Under the pieces are notes generated by a model that had not been told where the DNA came from, did no database searches, and was given only the letters and a program-made list of their open reading frames with translations. A DNA stretch of 64,000 bases from Bin5 sp034422415 (GTDB lineage: Bacteria; Chloroflexota; Anaerolineae; Caldilineales; Caldilineaceae): contig OZ241871.1 in assembly GCA_965202955.1 (NCBI GenBank), positions 310,001 through 374,000 of the forward strand. The letters are read 5' to 3'. This document shows positions 8,830 through 18,212 of this stretch, one piece after another (the first letter of the stretch is position 1; each line of letters begins with the position of its first letter). The position numbers were made by a program, and so were the translations under genes.

Positions 8830-10140
8830 TCAGCGCCCCGCGTCAATCTCTTCCTGCCAGATCTCGGCCATCTCCTTCAGCGCCGATTCGGGGTCGTTCT
8901 CATCCAGCATAACCTCGTGAAATGCGACCAAAACCGCATCCACCAGCTTCTCCATGTTGGGCAAAACCGGCTGCTGGATATTGAACTCAGGATCCTGCGC
9001 AAACAGGTCGGGCACTTCGCGCATGACCGGATTGTCGCTCTCCCTGAGCGACGCCATCACTGCCTTCGTGGGCACAGGCGCGCCCATAATATCGTCGGTC
9101 AAGCGGCTCGCGATCTCGTCGGAGTAGAGGAACTTAATGAACTCCCACGCCTCATCCTTGTTCTCCGACAAGGCGCTCATCGCGATGCCGGTGACGTTCC
9201 ACACGATGCCGCCGGTCTCGTCGCGCCAGGGCGGCGCATAGGCAATGTTGATGTCGGGGTTAAGGCCCTTGAGGTAGGTGGCCGTGAAGGGGCCGTCGGT
9301 AAACATCCCCAATCGGCCGGCAGCCATCAACTCCATGATGCCCGGCCACGGCATCGTCAGGGAGTCAGGCGAAATCAGGTCATCGTCCCAGAACTCCTTC
9401 CACCAGCGGATTGTCTCCAGCCCTTCAGGCGAGTCAAACGCGACATTGCCCTCTTCATCGAAAAGCCGACCGCCCAGCTGGGCCAGGCGGTAGAGGAACA
9501 TGCGCGTCGTCAGCACTTCGGCAAACGACATCGTAGCCATGTAACCGTAGATGCCCTGTTCCTCGTCGCGCAGCGCCTCGGCCACGGTGCGGAATTCGTC
9601 CCAATTGGTCGGCGGTTCCAGCCCCTTCTCAGCAAAGAGATCGACGTTGTACAACAGGTGGAACGGGAAAATGTAGATCCCCAACGCCCGCGTTACGTCC
9701 TGGAACTTCATTGACGCCTCAGGCGCCAGGCTGTCGGCAAAGTCGGGCTCGGCCTCAAGCCACGGATTGAGGTCCTCCAGATAGCCGATATCGACCAGGC
9801 TGGCGATAAACTCAGGCCCCATCGGCAGCACGTCAAACGACGAGTCGTTTGCCAGCGCCGCGGCTCTCATCTTCGCGCCCGACTCGGTATAGGGCACATG
9901 GCTCAACGAGACCTTGATATTGGGGTTGGCCGCCTCAAACTCAGAAATGATGTCGGCCCAGATCGGTGCCTGCCATTCCTCGCCCCAGATATGGAGAAAA
10001 GTGATTTCCACAACCTCGGGCGCCGCCTCGGAATCACCTGTGGCGGCGGGAGCCTGGGCAGGCGCCGGCGCGCAGCCCGATGCAAAGAACGTCAATACCA
10101 GCAGAGCTACCAGGAATCGATACAAAAAGCCCTTATGCAT
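8830..10140 (-). CDS. Family 1 ABC sugar-binding lipoprotein
   Basis: 436-residue extracytoplasmic solute receptor (SBP_bac_1, MalE-like). Sec signal peptide with lipobox FASGC and lipid Cys23, followed by an Ala/Pro-rich linker, then the mature fold starting near VVEITFLHIWGEEW. Typical internal segments include LANDSSFDVLPMGPEFI and LMAAGRLGMFTDGPF. ATG 10140 has AAGGAGG a few bases upstream. It is first in the SBP-MalF-MalG order and likely defines substrate choice for the importer encoded by the next two genes. Substrate not predictable. Confidence 0.93.
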   Translation of the reverse strand: MHKGFLYRFLVALLVLTFFASGCAPAPAQAPAATGDSEAAPEVVEITFLHIWGEEWQAPIWADIISEFEAANPNIKVSLSHVPYTESGAKMRAAALANDSSFDVLPMGPEFIASLVDIGYLEDLNPWLEAEPDFADSLAPEASMKFQDVTRALGIYIFPFHLLYNVDLFAEKGLEPPTNWDEFRTVAEALRDEEQGIYGYMATMSFAEVLTTRMFLYRLAQLGGRLFDEEGNVAFDSPEGLETIRWWKEFWDDDLISPDSLTMPWPGIMELMAAGRLGMFTDGPFTATYLKGLNPDINIAYAPPWRDETGGIVWNVTGIAMSALSENKDEAWEFIKFLYSDEIASRLTDDIMGAPVPTKAVMASLRESDNPVMREVPDLFAQDPEFNIQQPVLPNMEKLVDAVLVAFHEVMLDENDPESALKEMAEIWQEEIDAGR

Positions 10141-10305
10141 TTTTGCCTCCTTGGCCATGCCAGATCTTGTTGAAGCTTCCTTCTCGCCTCAAACCTACGC
10201 CGCAAGCATCAAACAGTTCTGCGCACGAATCCTTTTTGTTGATCACCCCCTTTTCGGTCCTGGCCTCAGGATGCCTCGAAAGTCAGAACGCGGCGGCGCT
10301 TGCGT

Positions 10306-11580
10306 TTACTGGACGGCAGCACTGCGCCTGTCAACCACTGTCTCTCCGCCCTGCATCACAAATTCGACGCGTTGCAAGACGGTTATGTCCTTCAACGGGT
10401 CCCCGCTGAACGCGATAATGTCTGCCAATTTGCCCGGCTCGATCGTACCGATAGCGTGGTCCATGCTCATCGCCTCGGCGCTGATCCGCGTGCCCGCGAC
10501 GAGCGCCTGCATCGGGTCCATGCCCCACGCCACCGCCATCTCGAACTCCTTCGCCGCCTGCTCCTGCGGATGCGTGGGAAAGCCGATCAGATCGGTGCCC
10601 AGCGCGTAGCGGACGCCCGCCTCCAGCCCCTTCTCAAAATCAGCCTGCATCGCCTCAATATGACGCTGGAAAAGCTTGCGCGCCCATTCGGGATAGTCGA
10701 ACCTCTCCGCCCCCTGCACGTGGAAGTAGAGCTGGCAAATCGTGCTAACCACCATCACGTTCCTGTCGACCAGCATCCGGCGCGTCTCATCGTTGATTCC
10801 GTAGCCGTGCTCGATCGTGTCGACGTCGGTCTGCAATGCCAGCCGCACCGCGTCATCGCCGATACAGTGGGCGCTGACCTTGAGCTTGTTGCGGTGCGCC
10901 TCATCCGCCAGCGCCTGCATCTCCTCCGGGCTGTAGGACGCGATCTGGTCGTGCGGATCCTCGCCCCACGCCTGGTAGTTGTCCCCGGTCACGCCGGAGC
11001 GGGAGAGACCGACTTTGATTACGTCGGCGCCCTGCCGGATGCGCCGCCGCACCATCTCGCGCACGCCGTCGACACCGTCGGCCAGCAGATCGTCGGTCTT
11101 GACAAAGTCGAGCGGGACGCTGAGGTGGTCAAAGGTGCCCGCGGTCGAAGAGATGAAGTGGCCCGCCGCGACCATACGCGGGCCGGGTATGTGCCCATCG
11201 TTGATCGCCCTTCGCAGCGAAGGGCCGATGTGTCCCGATCCCAGACAGCGCGCCGCCGTGATGCCGGCTTCCAGCATCCTTTTCGCTTCACCCGCGACCC
11301 GCAGCGCGCGGTAGATCTGGGTATCGCCCGGCAGCCCGCCAAACGGCCTGTCAGTCCCATGCCCGAAAAAGTGCATATGCGCGTCCACGATCCCGGGCAT
11401 GAGCGTGCGCTCGCCAAGATCGATCACCTCGGCGCCCGGCGGCGCCTCTATCTCGTCTCGGTGTCCTACTTCTCGGATGACGCCGTCGGCGATGAGGACA
11501 GCCGCTTCCGCGCGCGCGGGCGCTCCGCTCCCATCGATCAGATGTCTTGCCCGCAACAGGCTATACTGCTGGTCCGCCAT
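10306..11580 (-). CDS. Metal-dependent amidohydrolase (imidazolonepropionase/prolidase-like)
   Basis: 424 residues with the composite amidohydrolase layout: a small N-terminal beta-sandwich, then a TIM barrel starting at the metal motif VDAHMHF (His68 and His70). The probable carbamylated Lys sits in GADVIKVGLS. Two further His ligands are in VSAHCIGDDAV and DTIEHGYG, and the catalytic Asp is in YALGTDLIG. It hydrolyses C-N bonds in cyclic amides or dipeptides in known relatives. GGGAGGGG precedes ATG 11580. It lies between two importer sets, 28 bases after the MalG-like gene and 165 bases before the next SBP, so may serve either. Confidence 0.9.
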   Translation of the reverse strand: MADQQYSLLRARHLIDGSGAPARAEAAVLIADGVIREVGHRDEIEAPPGAEVIDLGERTLMPGIVDAHMHFFGHGTDRPFGGLPGDTQIYRALRVAGEAKRMLEAGITAARCLGSGHIGPSLRRAINDGHIPGPRMVAAGHFISSTAGTFDHLSVPLDFVKTDDLLADGVDGVREMVRRRIRQGADVIKVGLSRSGVTGDNYQAWGEDPHDQIASYSPEEMQALADEAHRNKLKVSAHCIGDDAVRLALQTDVDTIEHGYGINDETRRMLVDRNVMVVSTICQLYFHVQGAERFDYPEWARKLFQRHIEAMQADFEKGLEAGVRYALGTDLIGFPTHPQEQAAKEFEMAVAWGMDPMQALVAGTRISAEAMSMDHAIGTIEPGKLADIIAFSGDPLKDITVLQRVEFVMQGGETVVDRRSAAVQ

Positions 11581-11608
11581 TGGATTCCCCTCCCCGGCAG
11601 ACCGCCCC

Positions 11609-12481
11609 CTACTCCTTGAGCGCGCCCGCCGTCATTCCCTCAATGACCCACCTTTGCAGAAACACAAATATGGCGATCAACGGCAGCGTAGCCATCGTGT
11701 TCAGCGCCATGATCGCGTTCCAATCCCGGTTGGCCTGGGTGAAGAAGTTGCCGATCGCCACTGTCATCGGCATCAGTTCGTGACCGTTACGAAGGATCGT
11801 CGCGAAGACAAAGTCGTTCCATGCATAGAGGAAAGCAAAGGTGCCCGTGCCCACCAGCCCCGGCGCCAGCAGCGGCAGCACAATCTTGTACAGCGCCTGC
11901 AGCCGGTTGCAGCCGTCAACCGTCGCCGCCTCTTCCAGGTCTGTCGGAATGCTGTCGATGTAGCTCTTCAGCAGCCAGATCGATATCGCCAGGGCAAAGA
12001 CCGTATCGGCCATGATCATGCCCAGGTAGGTGTTCCAGACGCCGGCGCTGCGCGCCAGGTTGTAGAAGGGGATGATAATCGAGACACCCGGCAGCATCTG
12101 TAACGCCATGATGGTGAGCAGAATGAACTCGGCGCCCCATATCCTGAAACGGGAAAAGCCGTAGGCAGCCAGCGCACCCAGCCCGACACTCAGAATGGCG
12201 GTCGAGAAGGAGATGATGTAGGTGTTGAGCTGGTAACGCAGCTGGCGGGGATCGGAGAAAATCTTAGCGTATGCGTCACCGGTAATCTCTCTAGGAATCC
12301 ACGCCGGCGGGCTGCCAAAGGTCTCGGCCAGGGGCCGCATCGAAGCGAAGACCATCCACGCGATCGGAAAGAGGACAGCGATCACGCCAGCGGCCATCAT
12401 GAGGCCCGAAAGCAGCCCGTACATCGACAGGTAGCGCTGTACACCCAGTCTGCGCCCAAAGTCGCCCAAAGCGCTAGCCAT
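11609..12481 (-). CDS. Carbohydrate ABC transporter permease, MalG/CUT1 type
   Basis: 290-residue membrane protein, six hydrophobic segments, EAA loop DLEEAATVDGCNRLQALYKI. The usual N-terminal periplasmic-loop phrase 'FASMRPLAETFGSPPAW' corresponds to the family's 'S.kp..e.f..P..w'. ATG 12481 overlaps the stop of the MalF-like gene by 8 bases and has GGGAGG upstream, so the two are translationally coupled. It forms an importer with the next two genes upstream. Confidence 0.93.
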   Translation of the reverse strand: MASALGDFGRRLGVQRYLSMYGLLSGLMMAAGVIAVLFPIAWMVFASMRPLAETFGSPPAWIPREITGDAYAKIFSDPRQLRYQLNTYIISFSTAILSVGLGALAAYGFSRFRIWGAEFILLTIMALQMLPGVSIIIPFYNLARSAGVWNTYLGMIMADTVFALAISIWLLKSYIDSIPTDLEEAATVDGCNRLQALYKIVLPLLAPGLVGTGTFAFLYAWNDFVFATILRNGHELMPMTVAIGNFFTQANRDWNAIMALNTMATLPLIAIFVFLQRWVIEGMTAGALKE

Positions 12482-13442
12482 AGATAGCCTCCCGGCCCAG
12501 GCGGAGATAGAAGAACATGGCCACACTCATTATGATCAGCATCGAGACGCTGATCGCCGCCCCGTAGCCGAAATCAACGTCGCGAAAGCCGACCAGCCAC
12601 GTGTAATAGCCCAGCGTGATCGTGGAACGCGCCGGCCCGCCATTGGTCAGCGTCCTCACCAAATCAAATACGCCAAAGGTCGTGATAAAGTCGATCGCCG
12701 TCGTGGCCACCAGGATCGAACGCATCATCGGCAGCGTCACGAAGGCGAACCGTTGCCAGCGGTCCGCGCCGTCCACCTTAGCCGCCGCATACAGGTCGGG
12801 CGGGATCGTCTGCAGGCCTCCAAGCAGCATGATCATGTAGAACGGGTAAGATTTCCACACGTTGATCACGATCAGCCCCCACAGCGCCGTATCCTTATCG
12901 CCCAGAAAATCCATTGCCCGCTCCAAAATCCCAGCCGAGACGAGCAGGTAGTTGATCGGCCCCAGCGCGTTCAGGAGCAAAGCCCACACCAGGCCGGCCG
13001 CGGCCATCGAGAATAGCCAGGGCAGAATCAGCAGCCCCCGCACCAGGTTCCGCAGACGGTTGCTCGGCCACTCCTGGTGCAGCGCCAGCGCAAACAGGAG
13101 TCCGATCAAAGCATGGAGAACGACCGTGGCCAGAACAAAGATCATCGTGTTCTTCATACTGATCCAGTAGATTCGGTCGTCCATCAGCGTGAAGAAATTC
13201 TTCAACCCCACGAAGGAGGCCTGCTGGTCGCGCAGACCGGTAAACTCATAGAAGCTCAGGCGCAACACTTCGAACAGCGGGTAGATAATCACCATCAGCA
13301 GAAAGATAATGGCCGGCGCGATCATCACATAGCCGGTCGCCTGACGGGGCCACATCCAGCGGCGTCGCGCCGGTTGGGACGGCAGCTCCTTGTCAGCATG
13401 GTTCTGCACGGCAGGCGACGGACTTGATCGACCCTCGGTCAT
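12474..13442 (-). CDS. Sugar ABC transporter permease, MalF/UgpA type
   Basis: 322-residue membrane permease. A polar N-terminus of about 40 residues precedes the first membrane segment (YVMIAPAIIFLLMV). EAA loop: DLYAAAKVDGADRWQRFAFV. ATG 13442 follows TGGAG at normal distance; the frame reaches 13538 but that extension lies outside any membrane or conserved region. It lies 109 bases after the SBP gene and overlaps the MalG-like gene. Confidence 0.92.
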   Translation of the reverse strand: MTEGRSSPSPAVQNHADKELPSQPARRRWMWPRQATGYVMIAPAIIFLLMVIIYPLFEVLRLSFYEFTGLRDQQASFVGLKNFFTLMDDRIYWISMKNTMIFVLATVVLHALIGLLFALALHQEWPSNRLRNLVRGLLILPWLFSMAAAGLVWALLLNALGPINYLLVSAGILERAMDFLGDKDTALWGLIVINVWKSYPFYMIMLLGGLQTIPPDLYAAAKVDGADRWQRFAFVTLPMMRSILVATTAIDFITTFGVFDLVRTLTNGGPARSTITLGYYTWLVGFRDVDFGYGAAISVSMLIIMSVAMFFYLRLGREAIYG

Positions 13443-13551
13443 GTCACGCTCCACTGGCGGGGTTCGGATGTTCTGGAAGAAATGGAGGATGGGAGGAGAG
13501 GAGCGAGGAATGCTGCCTCCCCGCTCCTCTGCAAACACACTTCAACTCAGA

Positions 13552-14871
13552 TTACTGGCACTGGGGCAGGTCCTGGTTCCACAGTTCGACCATGGCGTCC
13601 AGGGCGTCCTGCGCCTCGCGCTCTCCGTCCAGCACTTCCTGGAACGCCGCCACCCACTCATCGTGCACGCTGAAGTCAGCCGTGGGCGCAAAGAAGAGAT
13701 TGTGCTCCGGATCCTGGCTCAGCATCGGCGGGACCTCTTTCAGGATCGGATTGTCCATCTCCCCAAAGCGGGCGAAGTTCGCCTTGGTGGCGTAGGTTAC
13801 GCTCGTCTGCTCCGACATGTAGATCGAGCCCTCATCGCTCAGCAGGAACTCGATGAACTTCCAGGCCTCCTCCTTGTGCTCGGAGTTGGAGGAGATGGCC
13901 AGGCCGCTGCACGCCCACTGGTAGCCGCCATAGCCGGTCTCGGCGTCGGTCCAGGCAGGCGCAAACGCGATGCGGGCGTCCGGCCGGTTCAGCGTCACAG
14001 CCGACCCAACCCATGGCCCCGTGAAGTAGGCCGCCACGCGCTGCGCGGTCATCAGGTCGTGGAGGTCGTTCTGGCCCATGCCGATCGCGCCGTCCACCAA
14101 CATATTGTTGACGTACAACTCTTTCCAATCCTCCATCGCCTGCACGCCCTCGGCAGAGTTGAAGATCGCGCAGTTGTTGTCGTCATAGAGGTCGCCGCCC
14201 AGCTGCGCCAGGCGCGCGCCCCAGTGGTAGTACATCGTGTAGAAACTGGCGTTCAGACCCGCGCCCAGACCGAACTCGACTTCATCCCCCTCATTGAGCG
14301 CCTGGGTCACCTCGACCATCTCGTCCCAGTTTGTGGGTGGATCGAGGCCGGCCTCTTCAAATACATCCTGGTCGTATGCGTACGTGTAAGGCATCAGATA
14401 CCAGCAGATGCTGTACTCGTCGCCCGCCCACTGCGTAATCGCCAGAGGGCTGACCAGGCGGTCGCGGAAGCCTTCCGATCCGTCAATATAGGAGCTGAGC
14501 GGCTCGAGTGCATCCAGCTTGACAAGCGCGCTCATCCAGCAGCACGGCTCCATGCCCAGGACATCGTAGTCGCCCGTCTCAGCCTGCGCGCTGGTCACAA
14601 TCGCGTCATACATCGAGTCCCAGCCCAGCGGCGTGCGGGTCACCTTGATGCCCGGATTCTGCTCCTCAAACAGGGCGATCAGGCCGTCGAGCGACTCCTT
14701 CGAATACTCGCCGTCCCACCACTCAACCCAGTTGATCTCGACAACCTCCGCCTCGCCGTCCATCGACGCTTCCGCGCCAGAGTCCGCTGCAGGGGCGGGT
14801 GCGCACGCTGCCAAAACCAGCACAAGTGCGGCGATCAAACTCCAGGCAAACAACGCTCTTTTTGCGCTCAC
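13552..14871 (-). CDS. Family 1 ABC sugar-binding lipoprotein (GTG start)
   Basis: 439-residue MalE-like receptor. GTG 14871 is preceded by AAAGGAG at seven bases; no ATG fits as well, and the frame upstream of it is not signal-like. The signal peptide ends LVLAAC with the lipid Cys at residue 23, followed by an Ala/Pro/Glu linker and the mature fold (INWVEWWDGEYSKES). It is the first gene of the SBP-MalF-MalG-amidohydrolase series and has a candidate promoter at 15014-15042, 143 bases upstream of the start. Confidence 0.92.
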   Translation of the reverse strand: MSAKRALFAWSLIAALVLVLAACAPAPAADSGAEASMDGEAEVVEINWVEWWDGEYSKESLDGLIALFEEQNPGIKVTRTPLGWDSMYDAIVTSAQAETGDYDVLGMEPCCWMSALVKLDALEPLSSYIDGSEGFRDRLVSPLAITQWAGDEYSICWYLMPYTYAYDQDVFEEAGLDPPTNWDEMVEVTQALNEGDEVEFGLGAGLNASFYTMYYHWGARLAQLGGDLYDDNNCAIFNSAEGVQAMEDWKELYVNNMLVDGAIGMGQNDLHDLMTAQRVAAYFTGPWVGSAVTLNRPDARIAFAPAWTDAETGYGGYQWACSGLAISSNSEHKEEAWKFIEFLLSDEGSIYMSEQTSVTYATKANFARFGEMDNPILKEVPPMLSQDPEHNLFFAPTADFSVHDEWVAAFQEVLDGEREAQDALDAMVELWNQDLPQCQ

Positions 14872-15013
14872 TTTTCGTCTCCTTTGAATGATTGGACTAC
14901 GACAAGAACTATCGAAGGATAGGCTCACCGTCGGGGAAAAACCTCCTACCTCCTTTCCACTCCATGGAATCTTGACTGTACGGGGAGCCGCCAACCGGCT
15001 GGACGACTATCGG

Positions 15014-15042
15014 ATTATACATAAGTTGCCGTGACGAAACAA
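15014..15042 (-). promoter_or_regulatory. Candidate sigma-70-type promoter for the 14871 importer operon
   Basis: On the minus strand TTGTTT (15037-15042) and TATAAT (15014-15019) are separated by 17 bases. The -10 is perfect and the -35 weak. It lies in the gap between the amidohydrolase 15194-16069 and the SBP starting at 14871. Confidence 0.5.
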
Positions 15043-15193
15043 TGCAGACAAATCTGCCTGGAGTCACCAGGAATGGCACTGCTCAATACTGACGCCGGCA
15101 GCGCGCAACCTACCATCATCATCGAAGCGTGTCATGCCGCATCAACGCTTCCTCCCGTCCGATCGCAGGCTGAATCTGCGCCCAAACAGTGAG

Positions 15194-16069
15194 CTACAAC
15201 GAATAGAACTGCACAGCCGTCCCCCGGAATATCCGCATGTCGTCCTCCGCCGCCAGCGGCCCCAACGCGTCACGCACCGCCTGCAGACCGCCGCCGTAGT
15301 TCGACTGCAGCAGCACCAGAGGCCAGTCGCTACCCCACGACAGCCGTTCGGGCCCGAACAGCTCCAGCAGGTACTGGATCGGCGGCCGTAACTGTTCGAG
15401 CTCCCAGCCCTCACCCTGGCTGGCGTAGATCTCCTCCATGTCGATGCCGCGCGGCCCGATCGAGAGTTTGCAGACCGCGTCCGTGCCTTCAGCCACGGCC
15501 CGCATATGATCGCGCCAGGCAGCCAGATCGCTTCCTCGCCGCAGGTCGGGCTTACCAATGTGATCGACTATCCCTTTGAGATGAGGCACCTTCTCATATA
15601 CGCTCGGAATATCCTTCAGATGGCCGGTCACAACGAGAAAGTCCAAAGTGAGACCCCGCTCCGCCACCCTGCGGATGCCTTCGATCACGCCAGGACGGGT
15701 CAGAATCCCCGCGTCCGGATGCCCTTCACAGCGCAGGCGGACACCCCTGAATTTGGGAATCTCCGCCAGGGCATCCAGCTCCTGTTCCAGTGATGGGCTC
15801 TCCAGGTCGGCATAGGCGATCATGGCGCCGACAAAATCGGACGAAGCCGCAAATTCAGCCAGCGCCTGGTTGTCCTCGGCCGTCGTCCCCGCCTCGACCA
15901 GCACACAGCTCTTGACGCCGACCGCCGCGGCATCGTCGAACAGGTCGGGCGGCCCAAAAGTGCGAAAAATGACCGGCGGCGGTTGCCACGCCCGCCGCAG
16001 CAGCTCTAGCCGCCAGAAATGCACGTGCGTATCCACGACGCCCAACTCGGCAAGATTTTGTTTGCTCAC
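15194..16069 (-). CDS. Amidohydrolase-2 family hydrolase (L-fuconolactonase/L-rhamnonolactonase-like)
   Basis: 291 residues, a single TIM-barrel domain. Metal motif VDTHVHFW near the N-terminus (His15, His17), a further His in VDHIGKPD, and the terminal Asp in SWGSDWPL. This combination, and the length, match the group containing L-fuconate/L-rhamnonate lactonases and 2-pyrone-4,6-dicarboxylate lactonase. Opening of a sugar lactone is therefore likely. GTG 16069 is the start, with GGGGACAGGA upstream. It is the third gene of the unit read from the promoter at 18027-18054, after two sugar isomerases, so a sugar-acid lactone intermediate would fit. Confidence 0.85.
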   Translation of the reverse strand: MSKQNLAELGVVDTHVHFWRLELLRRAWQPPPVIFRTFGPPDLFDDAAAVGVKSCVLVEAGTTAEDNQALAEFAASSDFVGAMIAYADLESPSLEQELDALAEIPKFRGVRLRCEGHPDAGILTRPGVIEGIRRVAERGLTLDFLVVTGHLKDIPSVYEKVPHLKGIVDHIGKPDLRRGSDLAAWRDHMRAVAEGTDAVCKLSIGPRGIDMEEIYASQGEGWELEQLRPPIQYLLELFGPERLSWGSDWPLVLLQSNYGGGLQAVRDALGPLAAEDDMRIFRGTAVQFYSL

Positions 16070-16138
16070 TCCTGTCCCCTTTGCCCACGGCCGAAGAGAT
16101 CGGCCGCTCGTCCCGGCATTTGCCTATGACCCAGCCCC

Positions 16139-16984
16139 TTAACCCCGGAGGACCCCATTCAGAAAGGCCAGCCCGTCCCGGCCCAGAGCCTCCGGCGACT
16201 CAGTAAGCGGACGCCAGAAGTGCGCCAGCGGGCCAATCCAACTCAGATGGTTGAACGACTCTACAATTACATAGCCTTCGTAGCCGGCCGCCCGTAACCC
16301 GTCCGACACCTGCCCCCACGGTACGATACCCGTTCCTGGCGTGCCGCGGTGGCTCTCGTTCCCGTGGAAGTGGACCAGCCTGTCGCCGGCCAGGCGGATC
16401 GCGCCGTCCAGGTCTTGCTCTTCGAGACTCATGTGAAACGAATCGAGATGAATGCCGACCGCCGGATGATCGGTGAGGTCGATCAACTCGCGCCCGCGCG
16501 CCGCTGTCGTGAGTAGATTGTTCTCGTAACGATTGAGGATCTCGACCGCAACGACGACCCCGGCCTCCGACGCGTAATCGCCTAACTCGCGCAGACTTTC
16601 CGCCGCGCGTTGGAAGCGGTCGCGGCGCGCGTCGGGCGAGAGCAGATCCTTACCGCCGCAACCGGCGACCGCGCCCGAAAACAGCGTCGCCCCCACGCCC
16701 GCGCACACATCGATGCAGCGCCGCGCGTAAGACAACCCGCTCTGCCGAACCTCGGCAGAATCCCGCGATAGGTCACGGTCCGGTCCGAACAGGCCGACAA
16801 CCGAACACGCCAGCCCCTCGTCTGCGAGCGTCCTCCGCAAGAGCTGCTCGTCGACGACCGAATCGTCCTCCAGAGCGAATTCGACCACCTCGGCCCCCAG
16901 CGTCCTGACCAGCGGGATCAGCGCCAGGTGCCTGTCGGTGCGAAACGGAGCATCCCAGATCCAGAGGTTGAGACCGAGTTTCAT
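16139..16984 (-). CDS. D-tagatose/D-psicose 3-epimerase-like sugar isomerase
   Basis: 281 residues, AP-endonuclease-2-like TIM barrel. Metal ligands appear as Glu in VAVEILNRYENN, Asp in GIHLDSFHMS, His in LVHFHGNES and Glu in VIVESF. The 'EILNRYE' phrase and the HxDxxHMxxEE stretch are the signature of the ketose 3-epimerase group, which swaps the C3 configuration of a keto-hexose or related sugar. It lies 18 bases downstream of the paralogous isomerase gene and 69 bases before the lactonase-like gene, in one transcription unit. Confidence 0.85.
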   Translation of the reverse strand: MKLGLNLWIWDAPFRTDRHLALIPLVRTLGAEVVEFALEDDSVVDEQLLRRTLADEGLACSVVGLFGPDRDLSRDSAEVRQSGLSYARRCIDVCAGVGATLFSGAVAGCGGKDLLSPDARRDRFQRAAESLRELGDYASEAGVVVAVEILNRYENNLLTTAARGRELIDLTDHPAVGIHLDSFHMSLEEQDLDGAIRLAGDRLVHFHGNESHRGTPGTGIVPWGQVSDGLRAAGYEGYVIVESFNHLSWIGPLAHFWRPLTESPEALGRDGLAFLNGVLRG

Positions 16985-17002
16985 CGCCGCGCCGCGCCTC
17001 TG

Positions 17003-17965
17003 CTACTCATACCAGAGCCGGGCGGCCGGCTTGCGGATCAGCACGCTCTGCAAAAACTTCACTGCCAGCTCGAACCCTTCTTCAGGGTCGATCAGCGGGT
17101 CTTCATGCTCAATCGAGAGGACGTCATCATAGCCCATCAGCTGGAGCGAGCTTACAAATTCACGCCAGAAACCCTCGCCGTTGCCGTAGCCGACCGTGCG
17201 GAAGATCCAGCTGCGCCGCTCTTTGTCTTGGAACGAGTAAGGGTCAAGAAAGCCATTTACGCGCACGTTGTGCGGGTCCAGCCGGCTGTCCTTGGCGTGC
17301 ACGTGATAGATCGAATCGCCGAGCGCGCGAATGACCTCCGGCAGCTCCATCCCCTGCCAGATTAGGTGTGACGGGTCCAGGTTGCAGCCGATAACCGGGC
17401 CGACCTCGTCCCGCATACGCAGGAGTTGGTCCGTCCGGAACACCATGCTGCCCGCGTGCATCTCCATGCACAGCTGCACGCCGTGGTCGTCGGCTGCAAT
17501 AACCTCCTCCTTCCAGTACGGAATGAGCCGCTCGTTCCACTGCCACTCGTACATCTCCATCAGCCGCGGCGGATAGGGGTAGAGGATCCAATTCGGCTCC
17601 TGGTCGCCCGGAACGGCTTCCGGCAGCCCAGAAAGAAGCGTCAGGCGCGTCACGCCCACCTTCGCGGCCAGTGCATACGTGTCGCGCAGCTCTTTCCGAT
17701 AGGGGTCAGCGATCGCCGGGTCAGGGTGCAGAGGCTCGCCGTGAATGGCAAAGGCGCTGATCTCAAGCCCGTATTCGGCCAGAGTTGCCTGGAAAGTCTC
17801 CAGCGCAGCCTGGTCCGCCAGCAACTCGGCCGGATCGCAGTGGTTCTTGGGGAAAAAGCCGCCGGTCCCGATCTCGATCGCCTCCAGCCCCATTTCGTGC
17901 ATGCGCCGGGCCGCTTCCCGCAACGGTTGCTCCACAAATACAGTCGAGATCGCTCCCAGTTTCAT
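17003..17965 (-). CDS. Sugar phosphate isomerase/epimerase (TIM barrel)
   Basis: 320 residues. Metal-site pattern: Glu in QLCMEMHAG, Asp in GCNLDPSHLIWQG, His in YHVHAKD, Glu in LSIEHED. The group is related to myo-inosose dehydratase and hydroxypyruvate isomerase, so isomerisation, epimerisation or dehydration of a keto-sugar is expected. ATG 17965 follows GAGGGAG. The protein is a paralogue of the divergently transcribed gene at 18361: both share the 'EWQW.erL.P.W' segment and the GYGNG/GWGHD...WREF region in the same order. First gene of the minus-strand unit driven from 18027-18054. Confidence 0.88.
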   Translation of the reverse strand: MKLGAISTVFVEQPLREAARRMHEMGLEAIEIGTGGFFPKNHCDPAELLADQAALETFQATLAEYGLEISAFAIHGEPLHPDPAIADPYRKELRDTYALAAKVGVTRLTLLSGLPEAVPGDQEPNWILYPYPPRLMEMYEWQWNERLIPYWKEEVIAADDHGVQLCMEMHAGSMVFRTDQLLRMRDEVGPVIGCNLDPSHLIWQGMELPEVIRALGDSIYHVHAKDSRLDPHNVRVNGFLDPYSFQDKERRSWIFRTVGYGNGEGFWREFVSSLQLMGYDDVLSIEHEDPLIDPEEGFELAVKFLQSVLIRKPAARLWYE

Positions 17966-18026
17966 GGCTGTCTCCCTCGCACGAAGTGGTAGGTACGGTC
18001 GGACCCTCAGGGCCTGTGCAGTGGGC

Positions 18027-18054
18027 ATTATACACGCCGCAACGCTCCTGTCAA
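18027..18054 (-). promoter_or_regulatory. Perfect-consensus sigma-70-type promoter, minus strand
   Basis: On the minus strand TTGACA (18049-18054), a 16-base spacer, then TATAAT (18027-18032). Both hexamers are exact. It drives the isomerase gene starting at 17965 and possibly the long series of minus-strand genes beyond. Confidence 0.85.
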
Positions 18055-18061
18055 CGGCCTC

Positions 18062-18079
18062 CGAATCGGCCCAGATTCG
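18062..18079. promoter_or_regulatory. Inverted repeat, possible operator
   Basis: CGAATC (18062-18067) and GATTCG (18074-18079) form a perfect 6-base inverted repeat with a 6-base spacer. It sits 8 bases upstream of the minus-strand -35 and about 105 bases upstream of the plus-strand -35. It could bind a dimeric regulator shared by both units, but the short arms could also arise by chance. Confidence 0.35.
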
Positions 18080-18183
18080 CCCCGGTGAGGACCATTTCGG
18101 GTAATCAAACCGGCAGTAGACCGCCATTGCCAGACGTAACGGGATGCCTGGTCAACTACCCGCTCGGGGCACGCAGTCACTTT

Positions 18184-18212
18184 TTGACACCCTTCACGGA
18201 GTTCCCTATAAT
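18184..18212 (+). promoter_or_regulatory. Perfect-consensus sigma-70-type promoter, plus strand
   Basis: TTGACA (18184-18189), a 17-base spacer, then TATAAT (18207-18212). Both hexamers and the spacer are ideal. It should initiate near 18219 and drive the isomerase-importer unit 18361-22735. Confidence 0.88.

Noticed and set aside
13390..14922. Long plus-strand frame of 510 codons opposite the 13552 receptor gene
   Set aside because: It mirrors a clear lipoprotein on the other strand. Its protein has no membrane, signal or family features and is His/Arg/Leu-rich, as expected from the antisense of GC-rich codons. The same holds for 8695-9714, 10300-11619, 19397-20809, 53333-54487, 60798-62228 and 62167-63270.
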